The notes below the pieces were generated by a model. The model did not search any database. It was given only the letters and a program-made list of their open reading frames with translations, and was not told the origin of the DNA. Shown piece after piece: positions 47,477 to 58,440 of a stretch of 64,000 bases of DNA. Position numbers and translations under genes: made by a program. The DNA lies in contig JAHRBC010000005.1 of assembly GCA_022702545.1 (NCBI GenBank), positions 2,604,001 through 2,668,000 of the forward strand, read 5' to 3'. The number at the start of each line of letters is the position of its first letter. Positions within the stretch are counted from its first letter, which is position 1. The stretch comes from Phycomyces nitens. Lineage: Eukaryota; Mucoromycota; Mucoromycetes; Mucorales; Phycomycetaceae.

Positions 47477-47665
47477 CCGGGTTCTTTCAATTATAGCATA
47501 CATCTGCATTTCCTCTACTGCTCTGAACAGACCACTCGATGATTCTTATTTCTTATTTCCTTTTTTTTTTATTTCTTAAAAAAAATAACTCCATCTGATC
47601 GTTCCAATTTATAAATCTGTCTCGTTTCTAAACTCTAACAAGCTCCTTGTCCAACCTGATGTTAA

Positions 47666-47667
<2 letters not shown>

Positions 47668-47702
<35 letters not shown>

Positions 47703-47750
47703 TAACAATATAATCATATAATCGTATAATCGTATAATAGTAGTAATAGT

Positions 47751-47783
<33 letters not shown>
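47668..47783. repeat. compound (AAT)n-(ATC)n microsatellite
   Basis: (AAT) runs, then mixed ATAATCGTATAATCGT units, then about ten ATC units lie between the Cys-rich gene and the bZIP gene. Confidence 0.9.
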
Positions 47784-48149
47784 AATAAAAGGCGTTGCTT
47801 GGCTAAAGAGAATCCGGTAGGGTGGCGTATCAAAAGCAGTAATAATAAAAGCAAAGCAAAGAAAGATAGCCAGTAAACCTCTTTATTTTTCCTCTTCCCC
47901 AGAATATCTTGAACCAGTCTTTGGTCGCAATAAGCTGGAATTCTAATGGGTCAGTATTCTCCAAATGTTGTAATTCTGGGGTGCAATATATTTCACGTGC
48001 AATTAATACCCTGTCCCGTGTTCCATGGTGGCCTTTCTTTCTTTTTTTCACTGGTTGGCATTAAAAAAAAAATAAAGGCACTCGTTCTCTCTCTCTCTCT
48101 TTCTCTTTTTTTCTTGTTTCTCTTTTAATTTACATTTTTATTCAATAAA

Positions 48150-48238
48150 TATTCAATATCAATATATATATATACATATATATATAAATATCAATATATA
48201 AATATATATATAAAAATACATATATAAATATCAAAGTG

Positions 48239-48278
<40 letters not shown>

Positions 48279-48290
48279 TAAATACATGTT
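48150..48290. repeat. (TA)n-rich 5' leader of bZIP copy 2
   Basis: TATATATA and TATAAATA blocks fill the 140 bp just upstream of the ATG at 48317. The promoter of this gene must lie inside or upstream of this low-complexity stretch; no single TATA box can be chosen. Confidence 0.7.
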
Positions 48291-48316
48291 ATTGTACCAG
48301 TCACTCTAAATTCATC

Positions 48317-49930
48317 ATGTCTTACTCGGGTATCAACGGATTCTTACAACATGACCAAGTCATGCTCCATCAATCCGACGACATTCATTCATGGCCAATC
48401 GGAAACCAAACTTTTCCATTCCTTCAAAACTTCATTTCATCAGATCCCCAGTTTCCCCAAGCAATCTATGCCAACAGTGTGAGCCTGACTCCGGAACCTA
48501 CCGTCGACGAACACGGCCAGCCGGTCAAAATGCGCAAAAAGCCTGGCCGGAAGCCTAATCCTGCATCTCCAGCCCTCCGCAAAGCACAGAATAGAGCTGC
48601 CCAACGAGCATTCAGGGAACGCAAAGAACGACACCTCAAGGATCTCGAGACAACAATCCGCGGTCTTCGTGAACAGCGGAACCACGCCGTGCAAGAACTT
48701 GGGTCAATGAAAACCAAACTTGATTCCTTTAAAGCCGAGAATTGGTACCTCAAGGGAGTTGTCCTGACCCTGCAATTTGTCTGTCTTCACTACAACATTG
48801 CAATTCCTACCCACTCTCCTTATTTGAGCGAAGATGCTCTTGCAGATATGGCACACACGACACCTCATGCAATCGAGGCATATGTGAATGCCTATACTAG
48901 AAACAACATTCATCTCAAACCAACCATGGCATCTCATTTTTCAAACACGCGTTCCGAAGAGTCGGGAAAGGCCACCAATAGTACTAGTAGTAGTAGTTAC
49001 AGGAGTGCAGAGGTCAATCACAGTCACAACCACAGTAACAATCACAATGATGAAGATGAAGATGAAGAAGATGAAGAAGATGAATCGACCGGGTCCATGG
49101 ATGATACTGACGGATGGAGGCGATCACGGTCGAGTGTATTTGACGAAGACATGGCAATAGACGATGAATCTGAACCATCAATGGCCAGCCCTGTAAAGTC
49201 TGAGCCTTCTGATGAACGGGGCCATGACATTGACCAATCCCACTCTGAACCACAAAAGTCTTCTCCTTCTAGCCTGAGTGCAATCCAACGCATTAGGCTG
49301 CAGCTGCGTGTCCAGAGTGCATTGACAGATACCGACAAGGCCGATGTGCGTTTGCAGCCAACCCTTCTCCAATTGGCCATTCCACACGACTTGCGCATCG
49401 ACCTTATCCCAACCCCTCATATGCGAGACCGAATGATCATCTTTAGAGACCAAATGGACTATGACCGGTGTTTTGGAATGCTATTAAATGGAGCTGTGTA
49501 CCATGGTGGAGATCCGACTCTGAGTGAAAGCTGGGAATTGCCACCCGAGTTCTTTAGCGAATTCTGGTACCTGGCCATCAATTACGATGTCTCAAAGACA
49601 AACAAATGGCGAAGGCTAAAGGGTCTTGCTGAAATAAAGGTTGGGCCAAATGAAGAGGAAATGAGGTCCAGGGAGACCAATGACAATCACAATTGGACTG
49701 AAGATGTATTTCGCCAAATGGCCCATGGAATGCCTAGTCTCCAGCCACTCGACCCAAACCACTTTAGACTCTCGCCTTCGCCTGAATCAAAGGCTCCAGG
49801 GTCGGAAGCATCGCATCCACTCTATGAGCATCTCATGGGGTCTCCTCCAGAATCAAGGAATCCTGCCCGATCTCCCAGCTTGGGTGCCATGATGGATCTC
49901 ATGGGCTCATTAAATACACACTTTTCTTAG
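48317..49930 (+). CDS. Yap/Pap1-type bZIP transcription factor, copy 2 (537 aa)
   Basis: Single-exon gene starting MSYSGINGFLQHDQ. The module KMRKKPGRKPNPASPALRKAQ then NRAAQRAFRERKERHLKDLE (about residues 72-110) is the bZIP basic region plus coiled coil and is nearly identical to the 34212 gene over the basic part. A Ser-rich, then strongly acidic stretch (DEDEDEEDEEDE, about 245-257) may be a transactivation region. The C-terminal block HDLRIDLIPTPHMRDRMIIF and PEFFSEFWYL matches the C-terminal block of copy 1. Copy 1 has one intron before that block and this copy has none. No Yap1-type Cys clusters are present. Confidence 0.9.
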   Translation: MSYSGINGFLQHDQVMLHQSDDIHSWPIGNQTFPFLQNFISSDPQFPQAIYANSVSLTPEPTVDEHGQPVKMRKKPGRKPNPASPALRKAQNRAAQRAFRERKERHLKDLETTIRGLREQRNHAVQELGSMKTKLDSFKAENWYLKGVVLTLQFVCLHYNIAIPTHSPYLSEDALADMAHTTPHAIEAYVNAYTRNNIHLKPTMASHFSNTRSEESGKATNSTSSSSYRSAEVNHSHNHSNNHNDEDEDEEDEEDESTGSMDDTDGWRRSRSSVFDEDMAIDDESEPSMASPVKSEPSDERGHDIDQSHSEPQKSSPSSLSAIQRIRLQLRVQSALTDTDKADVRLQPTLLQLAIPHDLRIDLIPTPHMRDRMIIFRDQMDYDRCFGMLLNGAVYHGGDPTLSESWELPPEFFSEFWYLAINYDVSKTNKWRRLKGLAEIKVGPNEEEMRSRETNDNHNWTEDVFRQMAHGMPSLQPLDPNHFRLSPSPESKAPGSEASHPLYEHLMGSPPESRNPARSPSLGAMMDLMGSLNTHFS

Positions 49931-50109
49931 ATACCCTCCCTCCCCCTCCCTCCCTCGCACACACACACTCTTTTTATATATATATATTCTCCTGTAAATA
50001 ACCCATTGGACATATGTTTTCCAATCAATAAAAATATATAAAAGATATATACCACATACACACCATGTTTTTTATGAATATAGAAAAAAAAGAAAGAAAA
50101 AGACTTGGT

Positions 50110-50560
50110 TTACCAGAGATTACCATACTCTCCTTGATCATCATACGCCATATGAGGGTTCTTGTGCAGCTTGATTAGTGTCCGTATGTGTATCAGCCAA
50201 AGCCTACCTTTGAAAGCTCCCATTCTGTAAATGGGCTATAGTCCTTGACAGAACCCTTGGAAATACTGACAATAAGATCCTCCAGAGGGTCATTAACATG
50301 TTTGTCCTCCGTAGGTTTCCCAGACAGGCCGACTAGGGTTTCAAAAGGCACTCCAGAGTCCTCAATGGCTTCCAGGTGTCGCATATTTGCCACAAATTTG
50401 TCGTTGTAGGATTCTACTTGTCTGTGCAACTCACTGTATGCTTCTTTGCGTAGATTTACAAGGGTTGTGGATGCTAAGGTGGATTAGATGAGGAATGAGT
50501 AAATGTGTATAGGCTGAGATCACCTTTTTCTAAAGACAGGGCAGGAGTTGATGTAGTCAT
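50110..50560 (-). CDS. small hypothetical protein (120 aa)
   Basis: Three exons (50560-50524, 50473-50208, 50169-50110) join in frame to 120 aa starting MTTSTPALSLEK and ending QGEYGNLW. Reading through the second splice site would instead end at KVGFG; splicing gives a more protein-like tail and has a CTAAT branch-like motif. The predicted structure is mostly helical (LRKEAYSELHRQVESYNDKF). I do not recognise the family. Its start is about 330 bp from the start of the divergent probable kinetochore gene. Confidence 0.6.
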
Positions 50561-50886
50561 TGTAAAGAATCTGTTTAAAATTAACAATATCAAAATAAAA
50601 TAAAAAACAATAATATTTTGACAGAAAGCAAATGTCTTGGTGTGACATCAGAGCAATCCAAGACATAAAATGTATCTCTATAAAATGTATGTATGTGTAT
50701 ATGTATATGTATAATATTTTTGGCTAAGCCAATCATATCGATTTACTTGATATTCTCTAGATTCAATTGGTAGAAAACTAGATAAAGAACCTAGAATTCA
50801 ACAAATATCTCTCTATTGTTTGTTTGTTTGTTTGTTTTGCCTTTTTTTCTTTCTTTTTTTGGGTGGTAGGTTTTTCAGTAAACTTA

Positions 50887-51823
50887 ATGGAACATTCTTT
50901 GGGAGATTTCGATTTTGCGTATGTGAGCAAACCTTCATTTCGTCTCGAGCCATCAAATCACATCACATTAGAGGTAAATCGATCCACACTTGAGAAACAA
51001 ATCACGTAATATTGCATCAGCCTCCAGCAATTTCACCAGATCTATACTATACAAAGATTCCCAATGCACTACCCGAGGCCGTCCGTTGGAAGCAGTTGAT
51101 GGTCTGGTGCGCACAGCACACGAGACAGCAGGGCAAGAGACTCTCGAGCGAACAAAAAAAGGTAGCAGAGTACCAGACACGAATCATTGACCTGCTTGTG
51201 CATGACAATATTGGACTTGGCTGGTACCATCGGGATGTAGGTTGATTCATATCCACCACTACCTACCCCCCTTTCGACGCTTAACAAGACCTTAAGATCC
51301 CCGAACCAGAAAACACAGAAAAGCGTCCTAATCCACGCAATATCTCCAACGAAGACCGCCTCAAAGGTCTCCAGCAAGAACTGGAAAGGTATGCAGCAGA
51401 TTCCTAGAGACGTTTCTTACCTCTGGAACTAGCTTGAAGCGAGAACAAAAAGAGAGAAAAAAGAGCATGTTTGAGGTCTACCATGAACATGCCATCTCCC
51501 AAGACACCCTAATGAACCCTCCGAGCTTTGAGCTCAATGACCATTTGGATCTATTGGATCCAGATCAAAAGGCGTTTATGCACCAGTGCATTGATGATGA
51601 TGATGACAAAGATGGTTTGGGCCTGGTGGTCAAGGAGAATCTTTTGGCAGAGATAAGTGTTGTACCCTATGTGCTGAGTACGGTTGATAAAGTGCAGCAG
51701 ACCGAAGGAGAGTTTGGAGATCTGGTCATGGAAGAAGCGGCAAAGAAACTGGCGTGGCCAAAGACAATTGATCCCTTTCTTCTCCTGCGTGCGCTCTCTC
51801 ACAACACTGTCCATAAAGAATAA
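50887..51823 (+). CDS. probable Mis12-complex kinetochore subunit Dsn1/Mis13
   Basis: Exons 50887-50973, 51021-51236, 51297-51388 and 51433-51823 join in one frame to about 261 aa. The block PPAISPDLYYTKIPNALPEAVRWKQLMVWCAQ followed by long helices (LSSEQKKVAEYQTRIIDLLV, IGLGWYHRD) resembles the Dsn1/Mis13 core, in which P-x-L-P-E--R---LM-WC is the most conserved element. The C-terminal half is helical and acidic (DLLDPDQKAFMHQCIDDDDD). In other fungi Dsn1 links centromeric CENP-C/CENP-T to KNL1 and NDC80. The assignment rests on recall of the motif. The N-terminal extension is shorter than usual, and an unseen upstream exon is possible. Confidence 0.65.
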
Positions 51824-52086
51824 ATAAAAAGTATTAAATAAATGGTGGATGGAAATAAAGTAAAAGTGTCTTGGTAGTTGAGCTATTGAGTAGATTTGAT
51901 CCAATAGAATCCAATTTCAGACAAAAAGCTTACCTTATTTCACACTTTATATAGCTAAATTGAGCGGTGAGATGTAGGAGTTCATTCTATTGATGACAAT
52001 CTCGCAACAAATAACATGCCTTTTTTTCTACATGTATCTTGTTGACCAATACCTGTCGGCCAGCCTGTGCGCCAGAAATCCCAATC

Positions 52087-52615
52087 ATGGCCATTGGTAT
52101 GCATTTTCTGCTAATCTTTCTTTTTGACTCTCGGCTCAACACCTAGAAATCTCAATGGCAAAATTTTTTGACCAGAGAGAACCATATGGCCTCGGAGTTG
52201 AAAAAAAACTCAAGTATATGGCAAAAAATAACAAAAAAATTAAAGGGACTTTTTGTTTGATACTTCTTCTCTTGGACGGCTGTATTGTGACCAGGAGACA
52301 AAAAAAGACAGATACGCTCTCTTTGACAACCAACGGCTAAGCAATCTAGACTTATTAATGAACTACCTGGCTATGGACAGAGCGTCCGATACGGCAGCCC
52401 ATGATTTGGCTGAAGTTCGAAAGCTCATTGAAGGCATGAATGCCCTTGTCAACAGTCAGGCCATCCAACAGCAACAGCAACAGAGACAGGGCCAGCTTCC
52501 TCTCAGCTTGCCAGACACATCCTATGTGCCACCTGTACCTTCACATCCAGCACAAGAGAGTCAATTAGCCCCATCCCCTGGCTCGCGTGTTCAAGATGGA
52601 CCTCTTTATGGGTAA
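52087..52615 (+). CDS. small hypothetical protein with Gln-rich segment (148 aa)
   Basis: A ten-base first exon (52087-52096), then 52147-52213 and 52246-52615 join in frame. The last intron would be only 32 nt (GTATAT..AAAG). The 50-nt first intron has a CTAAT branch-like motif. The protein reads MAIEISMAKFFDQREPYG, then a helical core (DFLFDTSSLGRLYCDQETKK, HDLAEVRKLIEGMNALVNSQ), a Gln run and a Pro/Ser-rich tail ending GPLYG. I do not recognise the family. If the 32-nt intron is wrong, a sequencing or assembly frameshift is the alternative. Confidence 0.55.
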
Positions 52616-52641
52616 ATAAAACAACGGGTGGACAACAGAAA

Positions 52642-53239
52642 ATGGCTAATGATACCAGCAGTGTGCCAGATATTCCAGCACCACAACCACCACAACCTAC
52701 CGCCCTTCCAACCAATGGAACAATTGTCGAAGTAACCCATCTGTTGTTCAACCGGACACTTTACTTCCAACTCACCCGTAAGTCCCACACACAAGATAAG
52801 TAGAAAGAAAGGGTATTGAAAGAAGGAGAAATGGGGAACCTATAGCCGATGCGACGATTGAACCGCTGATTACGTGGTTGAGAGTGTCGTTCAACGATCA
52901 TTCAATCTCGGGAATGGTCCTGCAATACAAGGGATTTGATGGATTGTGGAAGTGCTTGTTGAACAGTAAGTTGGACTTTGGAATAATCCACTTTTTGTTT
53001 TGTTTTGTTTTTTGGTTCTGACTCTTTCTTAGGAGATGATTCCTTGAAACGCATCTTGAAACAAAGTCTCAAGGGCCCTAGCATGCTACAGATGAGAGTA
53101 CCTCGTGAAGAAGACCTGTTGAGTGTAAGTGAAAAGGAGAGGTTGATTTAAATTAGACGGTGTTAAATGGTGTATTTTTTTATATTAGTCTGGCTATACC
53201 GACCGTCGTCTTCTTGCATTGACAAAACCAGGTTCATAA
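52642..53239 (+). CDS. small hypothetical protein (132 aa)
   Basis: Exons 52642-52777, 52846-52965, 53033-53124 and 53189-53239 give 132 codons with consistent phases and good GTAAG donors. It begins MANDTSSVPDIPAPQPPQP (Pro-rich), then a folded-looking core (IVEVTHLLFNRTLYFQL, ATIEPLITWLRVSFNDHSIS, GFDGLWKCLL) and ends LLALTKPGS. It starts only 26 bp after the stop of the previous gene on the same strand, so the two are very compact or co-transcribed. No family recognised. Confidence 0.6.
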
Positions 53240-53474
53240 ATCGACAACTTTTTCTTAATTCCCCCTCTATCTCTCTCTCTCACACACACACACTCTCTCT
53301 CTCTCTTTATTATCTCAATTCCCCCTCCCTTTCTTTGCATTCTCCCCCTTGTCCATGCTCTCTTTTCCTTCTTATTGAACATAACACTGCTCCTTTATTA
53401 AAAAAAAACACCCTCTTTCCTTTTATAAGATATTCAGAAAGGGAAACGAAAGATTCACTCTCGTATTATGTATA

Positions 53475-53545
53475 GAATGATATATGTATATATATATATG
53501 TATATATGTATATATGTATATATGTATATATGTATATATGTATAT
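53475..53545. repeat. (GTATATAT)n-type repeat
   Basis: Alternating TATATGTATA units lie between two convergent genes, immediately downstream of the Sel1-repeat gene stop. Confidence 0.85.
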
Positions 53546-55078
53546 TTAATCTTGAGTGGCTAGTCCCAGTGCTTGGGCCTTTGACCGATATTGGATAGCG
53601 AGTTCTTGATGTGGTTGACAGATAAAAGAGTCTCTGGCCAGCTTGACCAACTCTAATTGGCCACCATAGATACAGCCAAGCATATAGGCAGGCTCACCAC
53701 TATCGGGTCCACGTCCGTCTGCGGCCTGCTGAAGATATTCAAGTCCTAGACGAGAGTCTTTCTGCTGGCGATACTGGCCATACAGAAATATCTTTGCCAG
53801 AATCTGTTGAAAAGATGAGTAAATTGGAATCAAATGTATCTTGAGGTGCTTACATAGGCCGCAGTCGTGTGTCCTTTGGAAGCAGCAACCTTGTAGCATT
53901 CAATGGACTTTTCGATATCCTGGCATGCTCTCCAGTATTCGGCGAGACCCACATGTGCTTCTGCTGAACCACTCTTGGCTGCAGTCTGAAATGCCTTGAA
54001 TGCCTTTGTGAGCTGGACACGCTGGTATGCCTGGCCAACGCTGGGTAGGTCTGTGCTGGCAGAAGAGGGTCCCTGGAGATGCCAGCGTCCCTTGATGATC
54101 AGGGCATCTGGAAGATTGGCTTTTGCTAGGCGTTCGACCCAATACTCGACTTCTTCAATAAGACGGCGGTGTGTCTTTGCAGAATCTGGCTTGTGCTGAT
54201 ACAGCTTGGCCACTTGTGTGAGATAGGTGCAATAGGTCATCTGGACAGTGCTGTCGTTGGTCTTGGAGGCCATTCGACGATATGTCTTTAGGGCATTCTT
54301 GTTGTGTGTCAGACTAAAGGACTCGATGCTAAGACGGGGCAGTGGGAATGCCAATGGATCGGGTGTGGTGTGGAAGAGACAGTTTGACTGATGGGTAGAG
54401 CCCTTTGTACAGTGACACAGTCGGGTCACGGTTGAAATGGTGCTGTGGGCAGTATTTGAGGCAGTATTTGAGGCAGATGTTGAACCAGTAGTTGAGGCTG
54501 TGTATGCTGTGTATGCTGTGCTGGAAGCTGAGCCAACTGTTCCCTGGGTAATTTTGACCTCATCAATCTCACGGCGTATGTCTGTCAGCAAGGCAACTGT
54601 CTCACTGTCTGGGCGGTTTGGCATCCCTGGCCGAGAAGTCCATCTCCAGCCATCGTTTGATCTGAGATGGCCCTTGTCTGTGGGGCTGTCTTGGCTGGTC
54701 ACCAATGTGTCTTGGACTTGGGTCTTTTCGTCTGTAGAAATGACAGCTGTTTGTGGTACGTTGGTGATTATTTCGTGCGGTTTGTATTGTATTTGGGATG
54801 GGTCAATCTGGATACTGGCTTCCGATACACTGCGGGAGACGGTGTGTGCAGAAGTATGGCAGCTTTCAATGGTAGACTCTGTAAAGTGCCTATTGTCTTC
54901 ATCGACATCTTCTCTGATCGGTGTCAAGGTGCGATGGGAGAAGCTTGGGGTTGGCATCACAGGCAATTGGTCAGGGATCATTGGCAGGGGTTTTGGCTGC
55001 CTTTCTTTTGGTGGCATTGAGGACACTTTTGCTGCCACTGGAACGGGTGGCACTATTTGCTCTTCCACTTCCACTTCC

Positions 55079-55109
<31 letters not shown>

Positions 55110-55213
55110 CTTGATATTGCTCTTCTTTTGGTGCTGGATATGCGATTTGTTCCAGTGTGATTTCCTTTAGATCCTTTTCAATCGAATCATTGCCGTCACT
55201 CTCACTCTCGTAT

Positions 55214-55251
<38 letters not shown>

Positions 55252-55392
55252 GCTGTCACTGTCCTGGATGATCAGGAGACGTCGTGGTTCAGGAAGAGAT
55301 TGGACTGTGGCCATTCTAGGGACAGGAATTTGTGGTGTAGTCCTGGTGGTCATGGACCAAGAGGATGTTGGGGTATAAATCATGGTAGACAT
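53546..55392 (-). CDS. Sel1-repeat protein, Skt5/Chs4-like (598 aa)
   Basis: Two exons, 55392-53854 and 53803-53546. The N-terminal half is low-complexity: a Ser/Asp/Glu run (SDSESESESES, encoded by an iterated CTTTCA on the plus strand), a poly-Glu/EVEVEVE stretch, then Pro- and Thr/Ser-rich segments. From about residue 360 there are tandem Sel1 (SLR) repeats, with motifs such as AFKAFQTAAKSGSAEAHVGLAEYW, SIECYKVAASKGHTTAAYILAKIFLYG and LEYLQQAADG. Proteins of this build in fungi regulate chitin synthase at septa and bud sites (Skt5/Chs4). The C-terminus (GLATQD) lacks the CaaX prenylation box of Skt5, so the role is uncertain. The intron splits the repeat TTAAY/ILAK. Confidence 0.8.
55205..55260 (-). 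repeat. CTTTCA hexamer repeat coding Ser-Glu run
   Basis: The tandem hexamer gives (SE)n in the Sel1 protein. A neighbouring (CTT)n tract at 55080-55112 gives poly-Glu. Confidence 0.85.
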
Positions 55393-55580
55393 TTATTTAA
55401 TGAATGAAAGAAAGAAAGAAGAAGAGTGATATAATGAAACTACGTAAAGATGTTTTTTGTTTGGTTTTGTTTTTAAAATAAAGTAAAAAATACCCAAAAG
55501 CTAGAATCATGTTTTTGTGTTGCCTATTTAAGTATCCTGTTTTTGTTATCATTTCAGGCTTATATATCTTTATATTTGGC

Positions 55581-57678
55581 TTATATGCCTAGGTCAGCAT
55601 AACACTTGTCGCACACTCGCTGGTGCTGCGATGCGAGTACTTGAGGGGATTCTGTGGGTGCATGGGGATCATGAAGGATTTGAGAAGGTGAGAGATAGGC
55701 ACGCGAATTCGAGCACCTATCACACACAATCAATCCACAACGACGACAATGATGGCGACGAACAATGAAGCCAAATTTACGGCTGCATCTGCGACAGTCT
55801 CTGGCATCAAGATCAGACTCCCATTCATAGGGACGAGGGCCATCTTCAGGCTGCCCAGCCAGATCAACCTGGTTGAGACCCAGGTCTTCTTGCTCCTGCC
55901 AACCACCTTCGCCATTGTCTGGAGACCAAGGGTTGGCATCAATTGCTGTAGAGGCACTGGTGCTGGCCATGTCTTTTGGCTGTACAAATCCCAGTTCACG
56001 GGCCAGCTCTTCATGGTGACGTTGTTGGTGGGTTGGCATAGAGGTGGCCAGCTTTGGGGCTAGGCTGGATATACGGGCAGTGAGCTGATCAATGCGTCCA
56101 GAATAAGTTGCCTGGAGGATAAGCGCCTGGTGTTTGCGATGCTGGTTATAATCGGCTAATATAATAATATAGGACGATGGTTAGAATGCTAAATACACCA
56201 TTAAATCACTCACTCTTGATTCCAGCAAGCAGTAGCTGGACAGCCTCTTCATAAGAACGAACTTCGTGGGTAAGCCGGCTGATTGTGCTGGCTACAGTCT
56301 CGGGTACCTCTGGCGCATCTGCCTTTGCGGTCTGCACAATCTCTTCTGCCTGGTAGAGATAATCATTGTCCAGAGTGCCATCTGCAGGAGGTGCACCGTT
56401 TGTAAGGTCCATGCGACGCTTCATGACTCTCACCCATCTACGACGACGAACCCAGCTAAAGCCAGCAGTTGGTGCTACGGGAGTCCAGCCATCGCCATTC
56501 TCATCAAACGACCGGGCATACTGCCAGCCAGAAGTAGGGTCAATGCGGGGGTCGCTGTAATCAATCTGCCAATCTGTCAACCAGAACCACTTTTGCATTC
56601 CACTCTGGGATGTCTTTGGAAGACTGACATCGTTCTTTGAACAAGGTGTGCCTGATCCATACAGAGACCATGGGCCACGGGTATCATATTTTGTGAGGGC
56701 CTGGGGGCTAAACTGAGGACGTGAGATGCCCAATAGAGAAGTTGCTCGCTGATTCTCGTGCAATACAACCATGACAGTGACATGGAACTCTAAAAGATCA
56801 TAGTTTGCTGCAAACGATGCATCTCCTCTAGAGGCCTCCATGCGCCAGGCAGCCTGGCCTGCTCGCTCCAACATTTCGCAAATGTAGGACTCTCCTGCTG
56901 CAGCACTCACATCATATGCAGCCTCCCCAAAATTGTTTTTCAAGAGAGGATTGGCATGCGCTTCGTCCAAGAGGTACTCGACAATGGACATGTAGCCTTT
57001 AGAGGCAGCGTTGATCAGTGGGGTGTGATTCATCTTGCTTCGGGCATCGACACGGGCATTGTTTTCGACCAGGAGGCGGACGATTGGAAGATAGCCGCGT
57101 GAACAGGCATTGTGGAGGGCAGTCCAGCCATCCTTGTCTTTTTGATGGATGTTTGCATTTTTTGACAGCAAGTACTGGACTACATGGTAATGGCCAGCAT
57201 AGGCAGCCTTTAGTAGGGCAGTCTAGTATATAGTATTGCAGTGGTTTGTAAGAGTTGGTTTCTTGTTTCTTGCTTTTTGGTTAATCTATTGACTCCTTAC
57301 TTCGCCTTCCTTGTCACGCGAGTCGACAGAGACAGCGTAATCTTCCAATAGACACTTTACAATCTCCAAATGGCCTCTAGAGGCTGAAAAGTGGAGAGGT
57401 GTCAATCCAGTCGAGGGATGGGGGTCATTGACTGCCTTGAGAGGGTCTTGGAGAACACTTAGGATCTGCTTGAGCATCCCAAGATTTCCGGAAGATGCAA
57501 CGGCATGAAGAGTCTTTTGCTGTTGATCCCCTGGTTTTGATGACACGACTACTGGTTTCGGGAGACCAGTGAACTGAGGTAGCTTGAGGAAGTTGTTGTG
57601 GGCACTTCCATAGTACTTGTGGGTCTCTCCAGGTACGGGTGGAGCACAGAACTCGAGTAAAGGCACAGTGACAGCCAT
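55581..57678 (-). CDS. ankyrin-repeat / dysferlin-like / FYVE protein (653 aa)
   Basis: Exons 57678-57301, 57222-56214 and 56155-55581 give 653 aa from MAVTVPLLEFC. Ankyrin repeats cover about residues 50-220 (GLTPLHFSASRGHLEIVKCLL, GWTALHNACSRGYLPIVRLL, NHTPLINAASKGYMSIVEYLL). A middle DysF/Pex24-type region follows, with LTDWQIDYSDP, SGWQYARSFDENG and WVRRRRWVRVMKRR, the paired W-containing N- and C-terminal dysferlin motifs. The last 80 residues are a FYVE zinc finger (C-x2-C, then RRHHCRRCGLIVC, CDKC) that should bind phosphatidylinositol-3-phosphate on endosomes. The upstream in-frame extension runs through a poly-A/T tract and is rejected. It is likely an endosomal trafficking protein. 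Confidence 0.9.
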
Positions 57679-57687
57679 TATGTTTAA

Positions 57688-57711
57688 CAAGCAAAAAAAA
57701 AAAAAAAAAAA
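57688..57711. repeat. poly-A tract in the leader of the FYVE gene
   Basis: About 24 A (plus strand) lie 10-35 bp upstream of the minus-strand ATG, so the leader carries a poly-T/U tract. Confidence 0.85.
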
Positions 57712-57719
57712 AAAGTAGC

Positions 57720-58348
57720 AGTTGTAATTGCTCTTCTCTTTCTCTCTCTTTTTTCTTTTTTTTTCTTTTCTTTTTTTTTCAATTATTTGACACTCCGACC
57801 AGTGTGCTACGTTTGTGTTTCCTTGCCCAATATGCTTTTTCTGCACGAGGGAAACAAGGGGTTTATTGATGGCCAAGAGTATGAATATTTGGTAGTCTTG
57901 GTATTATAAAGAACAACAAGGCTCAAAAGACAGGCGCTTTTTATTATTATAATTATTTTATTTATTTTCATCAGTATTGTGCTACAGATAACAAATATTT
58001 AAACCAAATTGCCTGTTTTGTACAGGCCAAAAAAGAGAGACAGACAGAGAGAAATAAAGTGAAAGAGAGAGAGACAGAGAGATAATTGGAAAGTATTTAA
58101 ATATATATAATATAAAAATCATTTATTTATATATCTATTTCTATATATCTATATATAAATATATATATAGATTAGTATTATTAATATTAATATAAATATA
58201 TTCTTGTTCCATTTTACACTTTCTCTCTTTCTTATATTTAATTATTATCTATTTACTTTAATACTGCTATAATATTTTATATTTATATTTATATTTTTAT
58301 ATAAACATATATCTATATACTTTTTTTTTTCCAACACAAAAAAAATTG

Positions 58349-58389
<41 letters not shown>

Positions 58390-58430
58390 GTCTTATATAA
58401 ACTCTAGTCAATTGCCTCAATCTCTTAATC
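57720..58430. other. divergent promoter region, AT-rich
   Basis: This intergenic region lies between the FYVE and ankyrin-DIL genes. It has GAGA-type repeats (58035-58085), (TA)n tracts and an (AAT)n run at 58358-58390 just before the ankyrin-DIL start. No gene seen. Confidence 0.7.
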
Positions 58431-58440
58431 AATCATCCTC

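Noticed and set aside
54437..55114. 225-aa plus-strand ORF
   Set aside because: Antisense shadow of the Sel1-repeat gene; composition is biased by the complementary SE/E repeats.
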